DNA from: Triops longicaudatus
Lineage: Eukaryota > Arthropoda > Branchiopoda > Notostraca > Triopsidae
Direction: 5' to 3'
NCBI GenBank assembly: GCA_022885665.1
Contig: JAGQDJ010000038.1
Span: 186,001-250,000 of the forward strand
DNA: 64,000 nucleotides
Below are positions 48,664 through 59,148 of the stretch, piece by piece. The notes under the pieces were generated by a model. That model was given only the letters and a program-made list of their open reading frames with translations. It was not told the origin of the DNA and made no database searches. The translations under genes and the position numbers were made by a program. Positions within the stretch are counted from its first letter, which is position 1; every line of letters starts with the position of its first letter.

Positions 48664-49253
48664 ATGATTTCTAAAATCATCATCATTCTGGTCGTCGTAG
48701 CTTTCATTGAGAAGGGCCTCTCTCTACCTTTTGCAATGGTAAGTTTAAGTGAAAATTAGTTACCATTAGTATCCTCACATACAGAGCTGACGCACTAACT
48801 TTATTTTATGGATAGGAACAGGCCCAAGCCCAGGCACAGGCCCAAGCTGAAGGAGACCAAGCCCAAGCCCAAGCTCAGGCGCAAGCCCAAGCAGCAGAGC
48901 GTGCCCAAGCCCAGACTCAGGCCCAAGCCCAAGCTGAAGAAGACCAAGCACAAGCTCAAGCTCAGGCCCAAGCCCAGGCTGAGGAACGTGCTCAAGCTCA
49001 GGCACAAGCCCAAGCCCAGGCCCAAGCTGAAAAGGACGAAGCCCAAGCCCAGGCACAAGCTCAAGCCCAAGCAGAACGCAAGAAGCGCCAATCTCAAGCC
49101 CAAGCCCAGGCTCAAGCCCAAGCCCAAGCCGCTGACAAACCATGTGAAAAGCCATGCGAGAAACCTTGCGAAAAGCCATGCGAGAAACCTTGCGAAAAGC
49201 CATGCAAACCTTACCAGAAACCATGCAAAAAGCCTTGCGAAATGGACCCATAA
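48664..49253 (+). CDS. Secreted Gln-Ala repeat protein with Cys-Glu-Lys-Pro tail
   Basis: No family recognised. Exons 48664-48738 and 48816-49253 give 170 aa. Exon 1 is a signal peptide ([18 protein letters not shown] plus LSLPFAM) ending at a phase-0 gtaagt donor. Exon 2 is entirely repetitive: five units of alternating Gln-Ala (8-11 residues) separated by charged spacers EGD, AER, EED, EER, EKDE, then a basic AERKKRQS, which contains a furin-type RKKR site, one more Gln-Ala run, and a tail of five CEKP units followed by [16 protein letters not shown]. Alternating CAA/CAG and GCN codons keep other frames open on both strands, so longer ORFs at 48808-49308 (+) and 48775-49343 (-) are artefacts; only the spliced frame joins the signal peptide. 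A structural secreted protein is likely. Confidence 0.85.
48816..49253 (+). repeat. Tandem codon repeat (GCN-CAR) and CEKP-coding repeat
   Basis: 48816-49133 is a degenerate hexamer repeat (caagcc and variants) broken every 45-60 bp by charged codons. 49138-49200 is a 12-bp repeat (tgygaraarcc type). Third positions vary, indicating selection on the protein rather than recent slippage. Confidence 0.8.
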
Positions 49254-49712
49254 GAGCTTATTAATGTTAACACCGCCACATAATGACCGACAGATTACAC
49301 ATGCCTGAAATACTAACGAACGCAAAAAAGAACGACCTTGCATTCCAACAGATCCTCGGTTATAGTTTTGCGCTTTCCAAACTGCCCCGAATGTGCGTGC
49401 ATTGACAACACCGTGCTGCCTTCTAACTTCTGAATTGTAGTCTAGACTCCTAGACTAACACCGCACCTCTGTATCACTTTGAAATACATTTATCAAATTA
49501 CAATTTTTTCTTTACGAATTTTAGCTTTTTCAGAGATGATGGTACACACACAACTTAAACTTTTTCAGAGAGAAAGTATCTGAATCGGGTTTGGTATCAG
49601 CTTAGCTTTTGGTAGCACTTAACGGATTAGATGTATAGAAAATGTTTCATATTTTTATTCAACTGTTATATTGAAAAAAATTCGCATCGCCAATTAACGT
49701 ACAGTAGTTTCT
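49254..49712. other. Convergent gap between the Gln-Ala gene and SDAD1
   Basis: 3' flanks of both genes; nothing else recognised. Confidence 0.5.
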
Positions 49713-52700
49713 TTACTTCCTCTTGTAATCTTTCCTTTGCTTTAGTAAGGAATTCTTCAAAGCCAGCTGGAAAGTGAAGAAGTCATTAGTTTCGTGAAAT
49801 AAATCCTCGCTACATTAATGCAACCTACCTGTTTGTCCCTGAAAGATCGTTTTTTCTTAGACCGGGCCTTATTCCTCAGCATAACGAAATTTTTATTTTT
49901 AGTTTTTTCCTTATTTGTTGTACTAGCAAAAGGATTTTGTCTCTTTGCTTTTCTTTTAGGCTTCTCTCGGTCAACTCGTCCCTCCTACAAAGACATAAGC
50001 AATTAAATCTTATCAACATACAATGGATGAAGAATAACCCACCATAACAGTCTGCAAACGGGACTCTTTGTCGTGCCTTCTTTTTTTGTACACTTTTTCA
50101 ATGTCATCAAGACGCACTAGTTCTGTCCTAAAGTTTCAAAAACGTTAAAATCATAATTCTATTTTCGAAATTTTTTTTTGACATACCTTTCTTTTATTTC
50201 ATCTCCTCCATCAGATTTCCGCTTACGGTTTCCTTTAGACAATTCTAATTGTTTCCGCAACTGATTCGCTTCAATTTTCTGGAAATCTTTGTCCGTCAAG
50301 AAGCGACTCATCGTGACAGTTCGCGCTTTCTCCTTGGGCGTAACCTCCGGTTGAGCTTCGCCTGAACCTTCTTTCTCTTCCCTTTCCTCTTCATCTTCTT
50401 GAGAATCCTCTTCCTCATCTTCGCCAGAATCATCTTCGTCCTCGTCCTCGCTATCGTCAACCTCTTCGCCCTCACCATCACTTTCAGAGTGGGACACGTC
50501 CACCCAACCGTCGCCTTCACCGTCACTTTCGGAATGAGACACGTCCACCCAACCTTCGTCTTCACTGTCTTCATCTTCACTATCCTCCTGAGCCAAACAA
50601 GAAACAGGTATTAGTAAATACTGCGAGTATTCATCGTAAAATATGAATAATTTTACTTCATCGTCTTCGCCATCACCGGCACCTTCTTCCGTTTCTAAGA
50701 CTTCGGCTCCAGGAACGTAATCTTTGGCTACCAAAGCACCGTAAGGTTTAACTTCTAATTCCGCCATAGCTTCCGTTGGCCGACCCTAAAAACGTTCCAT
50801 TGAGTTAAATTTCCAGGATAACTGATAAAATCATTTGTCTTACCCTGTCTTTCCTGTGTAAGAGTTGAGGATTGGTTGCTCTGTACAGCTGAATGAGAGA
50901 CTTGGAGGCCATCATTACACTTTTGTTTTTCGATGTTCGATACTCCGCCAAATCTTGCAACAATTCTGCACTCATTACCAAAGGACACCGAGCGCACATT
51001 TCTCGGATAGCATTTAACCTATGGAAGAGAAGTTACGCTGTCACGCTGAAACAAAAATGAAGAATTGCAATGCAACAGCAAAACACAATACACAAATGAA
51101 CCGGAGACTACTTAACGAAAAGAAATGCCTAAAACTGTTAAAAAAGGAGTTCCTAAAATTATTATGTATACCTTATGCAAAATATTTCTATTGAACTGGA
51201 TACATTAAACTTACCCTACAGCCATTACTTCGGCCGAGTTCCTTTCCGTAACGAAATTGTTCACCAAAGCTTTCAGAACAGGTTCAAGAACGTCGGGTGG
51301 GACAAGTTCATGTGAAGCTTGTGCAACAAACTGCAACATACGGGTTACCTCTAAGACAATACAACACATTTATTTCCCCATCAAAAAATAAAAAAAAAAT
51401 ATAAAAAAATATTTAAAAAAATGGAACTAACCTCGTTGATGTGGCTGTAAGAACCGTACAATAAATGGGTAGAAATTGAAGACAAAAAGTTGGTGCAGGC
51501 CAATTAACCTTGAAACCACATCTAAAGCCATGACTTTAACTTCGAAACGTTCGTTCATAGTTTCAACCGCTTTAAATAACTGTTCTGCGAAACCTAGGTG
51601 TTAAGTCGAAGTCACAGTTAATTAGAACAATACACTTAGAGTTTGATGTAAATGAGCTCTCACTTTGTGGATCGTGTATCAAGTGAAGCGCAGAGAAATT
51701 AAAATGTGGCGCTTTCTTCTTACTTTTACTTTTCTATAACACAAAACGACGTTAACTGAAGTTCAAAGCAGAAAACAAAAAATATTAGACTCACCTTTAC
51801 GACTTGCTTCACTTTCTTTAATTGTTTTTCCCTTTTCCGTGTTTTCTTATTCACTTTGGTAGACATGGTAGCTTCCCTCATCACTTCCTTTTCGTCTTCT
51901 GATTCATTGTCCGACTCAACCGGTTCGTCCGTACCTCTCAAGAACGTCAAGGCAGTCACAGCAATCTATATCATAAGAATTTTACTTGTTACGGGCAAAA
52001 TAGAACGGAAGTATTGAAATACCTTGGTAACTTTGGACAAACAAGCCCCGGCAATGACGTTGACCGTTTTGGCATCGTTCCAAATGTTTTTCTTGTACAA
52101 ATCGATCATAACGTCCTGAAGTTTCCAAAATTACGTCACGTAAGTTAGACAAAACTTGCCATTATTACCAAGGACATCTTTGCTGCTGTTACGTTGCTGT
52201 CCTTCAGCATACCAAACATGAAATTTTGCAAAGTGCTGTTCAGCTTTTGGTTCTTCGCCTTCGCATTCACGTTCTTGATGTCGGTTATGATATGAGTCTT
52301 CAGAAAAGAACGGAGCTCTTTATCTTGGCATCGTAAAAGTTGGAAAAAGAGCGTCAGCAAAGCGGTTGGTGTTAACAAGTTTTTGTTTCGCAGCAAAATT
52401 AACGCTCGGCACAGAGTCTGTCAGAAAGGTACCGATAATACACATTAAAACAAGTTCCTGTTTCAGTTGTAAAATGCATTGATAAAACTTAAACGTCGTA
52501 GCAGCATAATATTTAACAATTTTACTGAAATTACACGTGCATCATTATATAAGTATTAATTACCATTCTCATATCCGAGTTCAGTGTTGTGGCACGTTTC
52601 TGTAAAATATCCATCAATTCTTGGGGATAAGTGCTAAGATCTTCTGGATAGCAATGTGCAACCTAAATAATAAAACCGCTAGAAAAATAGTGGTAGACGT

Positions 52701-52995
52701 AACCATTCGTGAGAAAGAGAAATTACCTGTGCCAAGAACATAACCAAATCGTCCAAAGACTGGTTGAACTGGTCAGGTCTTAATTCAAAGACCTGTTTCG
52801 AGGCTTGATAATGCCGGTACTGTTGTAAGAACTACAAAATAAGCAAAAAGAGCATATATTGGGATAAATTGTAAAAATATAACATTTATAGCCAAAACAA
52901 CAACATACCTCATCTTTATACGATACAGGATCTCGTTTAATAAGATTCTGCAATTGTGGCAAGTTATTTGGTAACTGATTGTTATGGCGGACCAT
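49713..52995 (-). CDS. SDAD1: SDA1 domain-containing protein 1 homologue
   Basis: Nuclear 60S ribosome biogenesis and export factor. Fifteen exons: 52995-52909, 52831-52727, 52662-52564, 52417-52169, 52115-52023, 51965-51795, 51733-51664, 51593-51432, 51350-51215, 51018-50844, 50785-50657, 50587-50187, 50127-50043, 49984-49829, 49766-49713; 723 aa (human 687). Family landmarks are collinear: [16 protein letters not shown] at the N-terminus, [89 protein letters not shown] and [11 protein letters not shown]. Exon 12 is acidic and contains a 15-residue unit ([15 protein letters not shown]) twice in tandem. The C-terminus is Lys-rich, as in the family. It starts 577 bp from the RAB33 start on the opposite strand. 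Confidence 0.96.
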
Positions 52996-53572
52996 CTTAG
53001 TTACGATGCTCTATTAGCACCGAACTAGATTTCAATGCAGCACTTATTTTCACGTGCGACTTCCAAGTCTCACGTGTGAAAAAGACTCAGTCAACCAAAG
53101 CTTTCCGCCAGAGGGACAGTATCAGGTTGGATTGTGATCTCTGTATGATTAGCAGTCCGATGAGTCAAAGTGAGCACAAAAACGTTTCCATCTTATTCTA
53201 TGTATGACGTAAGCTATAGTTTACGGTTGGCTCCGCTTATGTTATATATAAAATAGGAGAAGTAACTTTTCCACCTTTACCGTTTTTGTAAATAAATATA
53301 TATCACATTAATACCCACTTCATTTTATTTCGAGAGGACTTCTTCGTCGCCTAGTTCAGACCAATCCCTGTTACAGGAACTCTAACTACCGCCTACCTAG
53401 TGGCTAATACACTCCTCCTTCGTTGTAGGCCTACTTACAATGTCATCACTACGTAAACAAACTGTGTCACTCTTTACCAAATTGGTCCAGCAACAAAAAT
53501 CCTGTTCGGTTTAAAACTCAGCTTCGGATTACAGGAATAAAGTTTTCTTTCTTAGCTGTTGCCACGACTAGG
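52996..53572. promoter_or_regulatory. Shared upstream region of divergent SDAD1 and RAB33
   Basis: 577 bp between start codons. A TATA-like run (gttatatataaaatag) near 53240 could serve either gene; no further motif can be assigned. Confidence 0.4.
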
Positions 53573-54572
53573 ATGGTTGAGACTATATCGCCAATGACTG
53601 AAAACCGCAGTGACTTGCAGGATAAATTGTCCACTAACTATGTTGCCAACAGTGCCAACTGCGCTCCAGTCTCAGCTACTCAGCGACGAATTTTTAAAAT
53701 AATTGTCGTCGGTGATTCAGGTGTCGGCAAAACATGCTTAACATTCCGCTTCTGTGGTGGTAAATTTCCCGCTAAATCCGAAGCAACAATTGGCGTAGAC
53801 TTCCGAGAAAAAAATGTCGAAGTAGACGGCGAATTCATCAAAGTACGAATTAAACAGAAAAAGAGTAATGAGGTTAAAATGCTAGTTTAGTTGCAAATAT
53901 GGGATACTGCCGGGCAAGAACGATTTAGAAGATCCATGGTCCCACATTACTACCGTAACGTTCATGCGGTACTTTTTGTATATGATGTTACCAACGAAGC
54001 TTCTTTCAAAGTAAAGAAAGAAATGAAAGATAACTTTTTCCTTTTATTCATTTGAGTTATTTCCCTAGTCTTTAGAACACTGGATATTAGAGTGCCAAAA
54101 GCACAACCTACGATCCAACATTCCTCGGATTTTAGTTGGCAATAAAAGCGACTGCAAATCTGAGCAAACTGTTAGCACGCATGCCGCACAGCGTTTTGCT
54201 GATTTCCACCAAATGCCGGTAAAATTACGCTGCATACATTCCTTTTCGTGCTTTTAACTCTACCATTAAAACTATAATTTGATTATAAAAAAAATTCGTT
54301 AGGTTTACATTGACTAAGTATTTTTGTCGTCGCTGTTCATTTGCCACTTTATTTTTTCTTTCATGTAGCTGTTTGAAACTTCAGCGAAAGAAGACAGTCT
54401 CTCCAATCACGTCGAATCCATTTTCTTAACACTTGCCCATAAGCTGAAAGCTGCCAAACCAATGCTTTTGCCGAGCCCCGCTTCCTCTGAACTCTATTCC
54501 CCGGATGTTATTACTGTTCATAAAGGCTTTTGCCAAGCAAAACCTCCTTCGGATACTTTCTGTTATTGTTAA
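53573..54572 (+). CDS. RAB33: Ras-related protein Rab-33
   Basis: Small GTPase of Golgi traffic; in vertebrates RAB33B also binds ATG16L1 in autophagy. Four exons: 53573-53842, 53891-54010, 54069-54218, 54369-54572; 247 aa. An N-terminal extension of about 40 residues precedes [17 protein letters not shown] (P-loop), then [12 protein letters not shown] and switch [16 protein letters not shown]. Exon 2 opens with [16 protein letters not shown] (switch II) and [24 protein letters not shown] gives the base-binding NKxD and LFETSAK the SAK motif. The C-terminus CYC fits geranylgeranylation. [10 protein letters not shown] and [11 protein letters not shown] are closer to Rab33 than to other Rabs. 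The first intron is only 48 bp, a multiple of three, but its retention would bring an in-frame stop at the acceptor TAG. Confidence 0.95.
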
Positions 54573-55214
54573 TCGTGTGCCTCTGTTACAGTTCCTTGGG
54601 TAGTAAACCTAAAGTGTACTTGTTTTATTTTCTGGGTCTGAGCATTCCGTCTAGTTCTGTATAATTTAACATGTTGATTGGATATAAAAAAAAAGACATA
54701 CAATACTCGGAACAGCTTTTCGTTACGCAACTTTATGTATAATTTTGCTAATGGGTTTACAACAGTGTGTACAATGACCAGAGATCTTGAATTAGAAACA
54801 GAATACTAAAAGACTTTTTTTCTTCCTTCCGACCGTCTAGTCCGTTTCTTTTCAACATTACTACACCGGTTCCGATCACACTGGAAAGATATATATGAAA
54901 CAAAAATAACATTTTTGATTAATTAGGGATAGTACGGCGGAGATTCTTACCCATAATGTTTCAGTAAGTGAAAAGGCACTCCTAAGAAAGCTACTGCCCC
55001 TGAAAGTTTCATGTAGCTTCCACTTGCACTTTTTCAGCTGATCTCAGTTCCAGCCTGTCTTCAGGAGATACAACGCGTTTAGATGAAAACGCAACGCGCG
55101 TGTAGGATTCTAATAAAAAAGAGTGAATTATTACAAGTAAGCAATTTTTGTGACTAAATTGTGAAGAAACATGGAACAACGACAGTTAGAGTCAAACAAC
55201 ACGAGAGTTAAAGA
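54573..55214. other. Convergent gap between RAB33 and MFSD6
   Basis: 3' flanks of both genes; no other feature recognised. Confidence 0.5.
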
Positions 55215-57757
55215 CTAGCACAATACGTAACGGTTACTCTCTACACAATCACCGTTACCTTCGCTGGACATTTCGTCCAAAGCATCCCGTTCTTCTGCTC
55301 CCAGAACAAAAACAGAAATAAATATCGACCAAGTCAAATATAATGATTGAGTTACAGCATAACATTTGTACAAAACCTTACCTTTCCTTTCCCGGTTTCG
55401 TTTCCTACGGAGTAACAAGTTCGCCAGTCCATAGAGTATCCCCACAATTACTCCCATGATGCCAAAGGCGCGGAAAGTGGCCACACCACCGTAAGCCTGA
55501 TAAACGGTACCGCCCAAAAAACTGCCTATACTTGTTCCGATGCCCTCAAACACGGCAGATACGAGACCCTGGAATACATCAATATTTTTATGACTATCTT
55601 TTATTAATCAATAAATGAGATCAATCAGTTCAAGGAGAAAAAAAAAAAAAAACATTATAACTCCCATCAAATTCTTCTTCACACTTGAACATTTCACGTA
55701 CCTGCATTGTAGCGGCACCTCCTTTTGGTGCCATAAGTGACGCATAGGATGCCATTGTTGCCCAAAATACCCCCAAAGTTATACCTTGGAAGAGCTCGAT
55801 AGGTAATACTAGCCAAGGGTTTGTAAGGAATGAATATGCTAATAATCGAACGCCCATTGCCACCAAAATAACGGTCATCGTATGAACGTGACCTAACCGT
55901 TTTAATATCCAGCCTATAGGAATAAATGAAAACTTTTAGCTACAAGAGAGAAAGTCTGCTTTAAGGAAATACAAAAGTAATTAAGAAAGTGGAAAATTAT
56001 GAAATTTTAATAATTACGAACAGAACAAACAGCAGGCAATGCAAGAGATGCATATTGAATACTTCTATTTGTACCTTTAGCATTCGAGAAAAAGGTTCAA
56101 TTATCTACGTTAAATTGTACTTATTCAAAGCACTGAATGGTTAGTTAAAACAAGTTGATTCGTTAAAAAAGCTGAGCTATTGTTTTTTTTCAAAATTATT
56201 ATGATAAAATCTTCAAATAATAAATCTCACGGTACTTAAGTAGTTTATCGGGAAATAAACTTGTTAATACCTGACAGAAACAAGAAAGGTGCTTCTCCCG
56301 CGAAGCACTGCATACCCATAACCAATCCTTGCAAAAGCTTAATCCACTGGACGGAATTGCATGATTGGTTCATGGCAAGATCTTCTAAAAACCAGAATAA
56401 AAACTGCCAAACCAAACTCAAACACATGCCAAAGGCGACGCAGGCCCCTAAGAACAGCAGTACGCTGGCATCCTGCAATAATACTAAGAAGTCGCGGAAC
56501 AGAGTAGGCGGGGCGGGATGATAGGTCACGTTAATAGGCAAAACGATCCAGAAGTTGACCATTAACAAGACCACCAGGAGGATAAAAGAGGGCGTGTAGT
56601 TCTTTTCAGGAAGTCCCACTGAGACATAGTCGATCAAATAGCCCGCTAGAATGGAAGAAGCACCCCATCCCAAAGCACCCCATAATCGCTGCTGGCCATA
56701 GTTGTGGGGTTTAGATTCCAAAAGCTGGAAACAAACTGAATCTGCCATGGAAGTCGCTACAGCCATAGCTGCCCATGCCAGCATAAGCAGACACATGAGC
56801 AACAGGAACTGTGTACTGTGATAGGAATAGCTGGGCGTGACTTCAAAGCTTGACCCATCAAGGTACGATTGAAATACCTACGAAATTTAAGAACGAATTA
56901 CACTCTCGTCTCTTAAGTATATTTTCGTTAAATGATTTCCTTATTGCAACGATTGATTTTTACTTTATTATCACAGATGACTTGGCACTTCGCCACGGTG
57001 CGGTTGAGGCAATGGGGGTGGTCCCATGACCCATGAGTGGTTTCGACTTTGCTGACCTTAACAAACAAGCATTCGCCTTCCTGTTCGATGTGGTGCAAAG
57101 CGGCAGTCGCTGAAATGGAGACGAGTTCGTCGCTGGGATAAGTTGAACTGTTGCAAGACGGCAAAGGCCAACTTGAGCAAAGGTTTTGGGTTTCCTGGGA
57201 GGGGCAATTGAGATGGCAGGTGACGGTGTCATTGGGTTCGTAGCCCATGGTTAATTTGGCGAGGGCACATTGATCAAATACTTTGCAGGTCCGGAGGTAA
57301 GTTAAATGGGTGCAGTCGAGCTCTAACTCTACTTTAGCGTCATCTGGTTTGGGAATGAACCACATTGAGAAAAACGCTATAGAAGTTAATGCTATAGAAA
57401 GGATGAATACGCTTTTCTGCGCACGAAATTTGTCAGCCAGGGCTCCTACGGCGGGTTTCACAAGTAGGCCTACAAACGGCAATATGGCATACATGACACC
57501 CACGCCCATTTGTGAAATGCCCAACTGTTTGGCATATACAGGTATAAATGGCATAAGAGGTGCGGTTCCTAAATAACAGAAATAATAACATCGCAATTGA
57601 CTGCTCCGTTTACATTATAATTAAGACTTTGTTTTGTTTTCATCAAAAAAGCAAATTTTTTAAAACTTAGGGAAAACGAAAATACCCCACCTGCATTGAA
57701 GAAAAAATAATGGGCTTTGATCGGTAGCAGTTTCAGGTTTACTTTCGGCTTGACCAT
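55215..57757 (-). CDS. MFSD6: Major facilitator superfamily domain-containing protein 6 homologue
   Basis: Twelve-pass membrane protein of the MFS_1-like family; in vertebrates described as a macrophage MHC class I receptor 2 homologue, with transport substrate unclear. Six exons: 57757-57691, 57568-56964, 56877-56271, 55913-55702, 55568-55382, 55297-55215; 586 aa. It opens MVKPKVNLKLLPIKAHYFFF, a family-typical start, then FIPVYAKQLGISQMGVG and PFVGLLVKPAVGALADKFR. A long cysteine-rich extracellular loop lies between early helices (exon 2). Exon 3 has YGQQRLWGALGWG; exon 4 LPIELFQGITLGVFWATMASY and APKGGAATMQ; exon 5 FEGIGTSIGSFLGG. The last exon is a short cytosolic tail and uses a weak acceptor (gggag), so the exact C-terminus is less certain. 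The 357-bp intron 3 (55914-56270) holds nothing recognisable. Confidence 0.94.
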
Positions 57758-58564
57758 CGTGTTATATAAATTAATGCAACTGTTACAAATTCACCAGATA
57801 CTGAAGATCCAATATGGATATAAATTGCGAGGAAGATACTAAGAGAAAATACGCATGAAAATTGCACTACTGAAGTTGATTTAACATGTTTAAACTTCCT
57901 GCTGATTACGGAATCGCGTATGTTTACTATAAACGGCGCAGGTGGGATTAACGGCACGCGGGAAAGAGAACGACGACCCGCAATGAAAACTCCCCTGATC
58001 CGCGATAATTCATGTGCGATACGTTTTCCCATAAGTCCGCAGACAATGAGATCAATTAAGCTACACGTTATGCTACGTCAGGTGTACTTTCCGTATGTTT
58101 ATTTAACAGCTAAAGGGTAAGAAGAACTCGAACTTTTTCCCACAATGTTGTCGTGCTTTGGAACGATTGTAAAGGCATTTTCAAAGCGCGACTGATACAA
58201 TAGATAATCACAAACGCGTTGTCTGGATTACTACGTGAAATGTGCTAGAACCTAAATTCCAACATTTTCAGGAACACGAAGAATACTGTACTGAGTATCG
58301 TGATATTATTGCGTAATATAAACTTGCAACATACTTCACACATTTTTCTATGTACAGTGTTTTGTGTGCGTAGTTACGTATTTCTGTAATTACGAAATAC
58401 TTAAATCGAAAACTTCGTCGACTTATTTCTGCTGATTTGAAAACTTGTTCATGATGTTTAACAAATGCTTTGGTTTCCACTCCAACACATTAAATCTTTA
58501 TTTTGTGAGAAAGACTCGGTATCGAACTTTCTCACGCGTTTTAAAACCACGATTTACGTTAGAG
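57758..58564. other. Upstream region of MFSD6
   Basis: Likely promoter and 5' UTR. No exon recognised; ORFs at 57739-58032 and 57920-58120 have no domain. Confidence 0.5.
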
Positions 58565-58759
58565 CAGTGGTGCCCAACCTACGGCCCGCGGGCCATATCC
58601 GGCCCGCGAAGGTGCCTCGTGCGGCCCGCTCATGTATATCACTGCATAATTTCATTTTTAACGTCGGCGTGATTCTGGCGGAACCGAAACATTCAGGCCC
58701 GCGAGATTTTATATCAAGTTGCGCGCGGCCCTCGGGTGAAAAAAGGTTGGGCACCACTG
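58565..58759. mobile_element. hAT-like MITE, 195 bp, with 8-bp target-site duplication
   Basis: Perfect 15-bp terminal inverted repeats: cagtggtgcccaacc at the left end and its reverse complement at the right. The 8-bp sequence cgttagag flanks both sides (58557-58564 and 58760-58767), as expected for hAT insertions. The GC-rich left interior (cggcccgcgggcc) is known from hAT-type MITEs of many animals. No coding capacity. The perfect TIRs and duplication suggest a fairly recent insertion. Confidence 0.92.
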
Positions 58760-58851
58760 CGTTAGAGGGTAATACCAATGGTAATACCGTCGTATAATGA
58801 AGCCTAAATTTATGTGTTTGTTATATGGTTACTCTGGATGTTGTCAGAATG

Positions 58852-59104
58852 CAGTGGCGCAGCCAGGGGTTAGGCCCGGCAGGCCCAGGCCTACCCCGAA
58901 ATCCTTAAAAAAAATCTTGACTCCTCCTTTTCGCAATTGTAGCAGGTCTTACATTGATGCACACGAATTCATGAATGTCTTGTTGCGTGGGCCGGTGAGC
59001 TAATACTAGCTGGCCCCCCGCAAATAAAAATTTAGTTGAATTGAGGCAAATTGAGGGCGTTTGAGTGTACAGGCCTACCCCGAAACAAATTCCTAGCTGC
59101 GCCT
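58852..59104. mobile_element. Non-autonomous DNA element, 253 bp, with 11-bp flanking repeat
   Basis: Left end cagtggcgcagccagg; the right end is a shortened inverse (cctagctgcgcc). ttgtcagaatg occurs directly on both sides (58841-58851 and 59105-59115). The internal phrase aggcctaccccgaaa occurs near both ends. The right terminus seems to have lost its last few bases. Confidence 0.75.
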
Positions 59105-59148
59105 TTGTCAGAATGTCTCGGTTTTTAAAAGTGTATAGCCGAAACGTC

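Noticed and set aside
48808..49308. Plus-strand ORF rich in Lys-Pro-Arg over the Gln-Ala gene
   Set aside because: Out-of-frame reading of the Gln-Ala repeat; only the other frame joins the upstream signal-peptide exon in phase and ends in the CEKP tail.
48775..49343. Two antisense Gly-Leu-rich ORFs
   Set aside because: Reverse-strand shadows of the same hexamer repeat; no splice partner or start context.
56960..57232. 90-codon minus-strand ORF within MFSD6 exon 2
   Set aside because: Alternative frame of the conserved MFSD6 coding exon.
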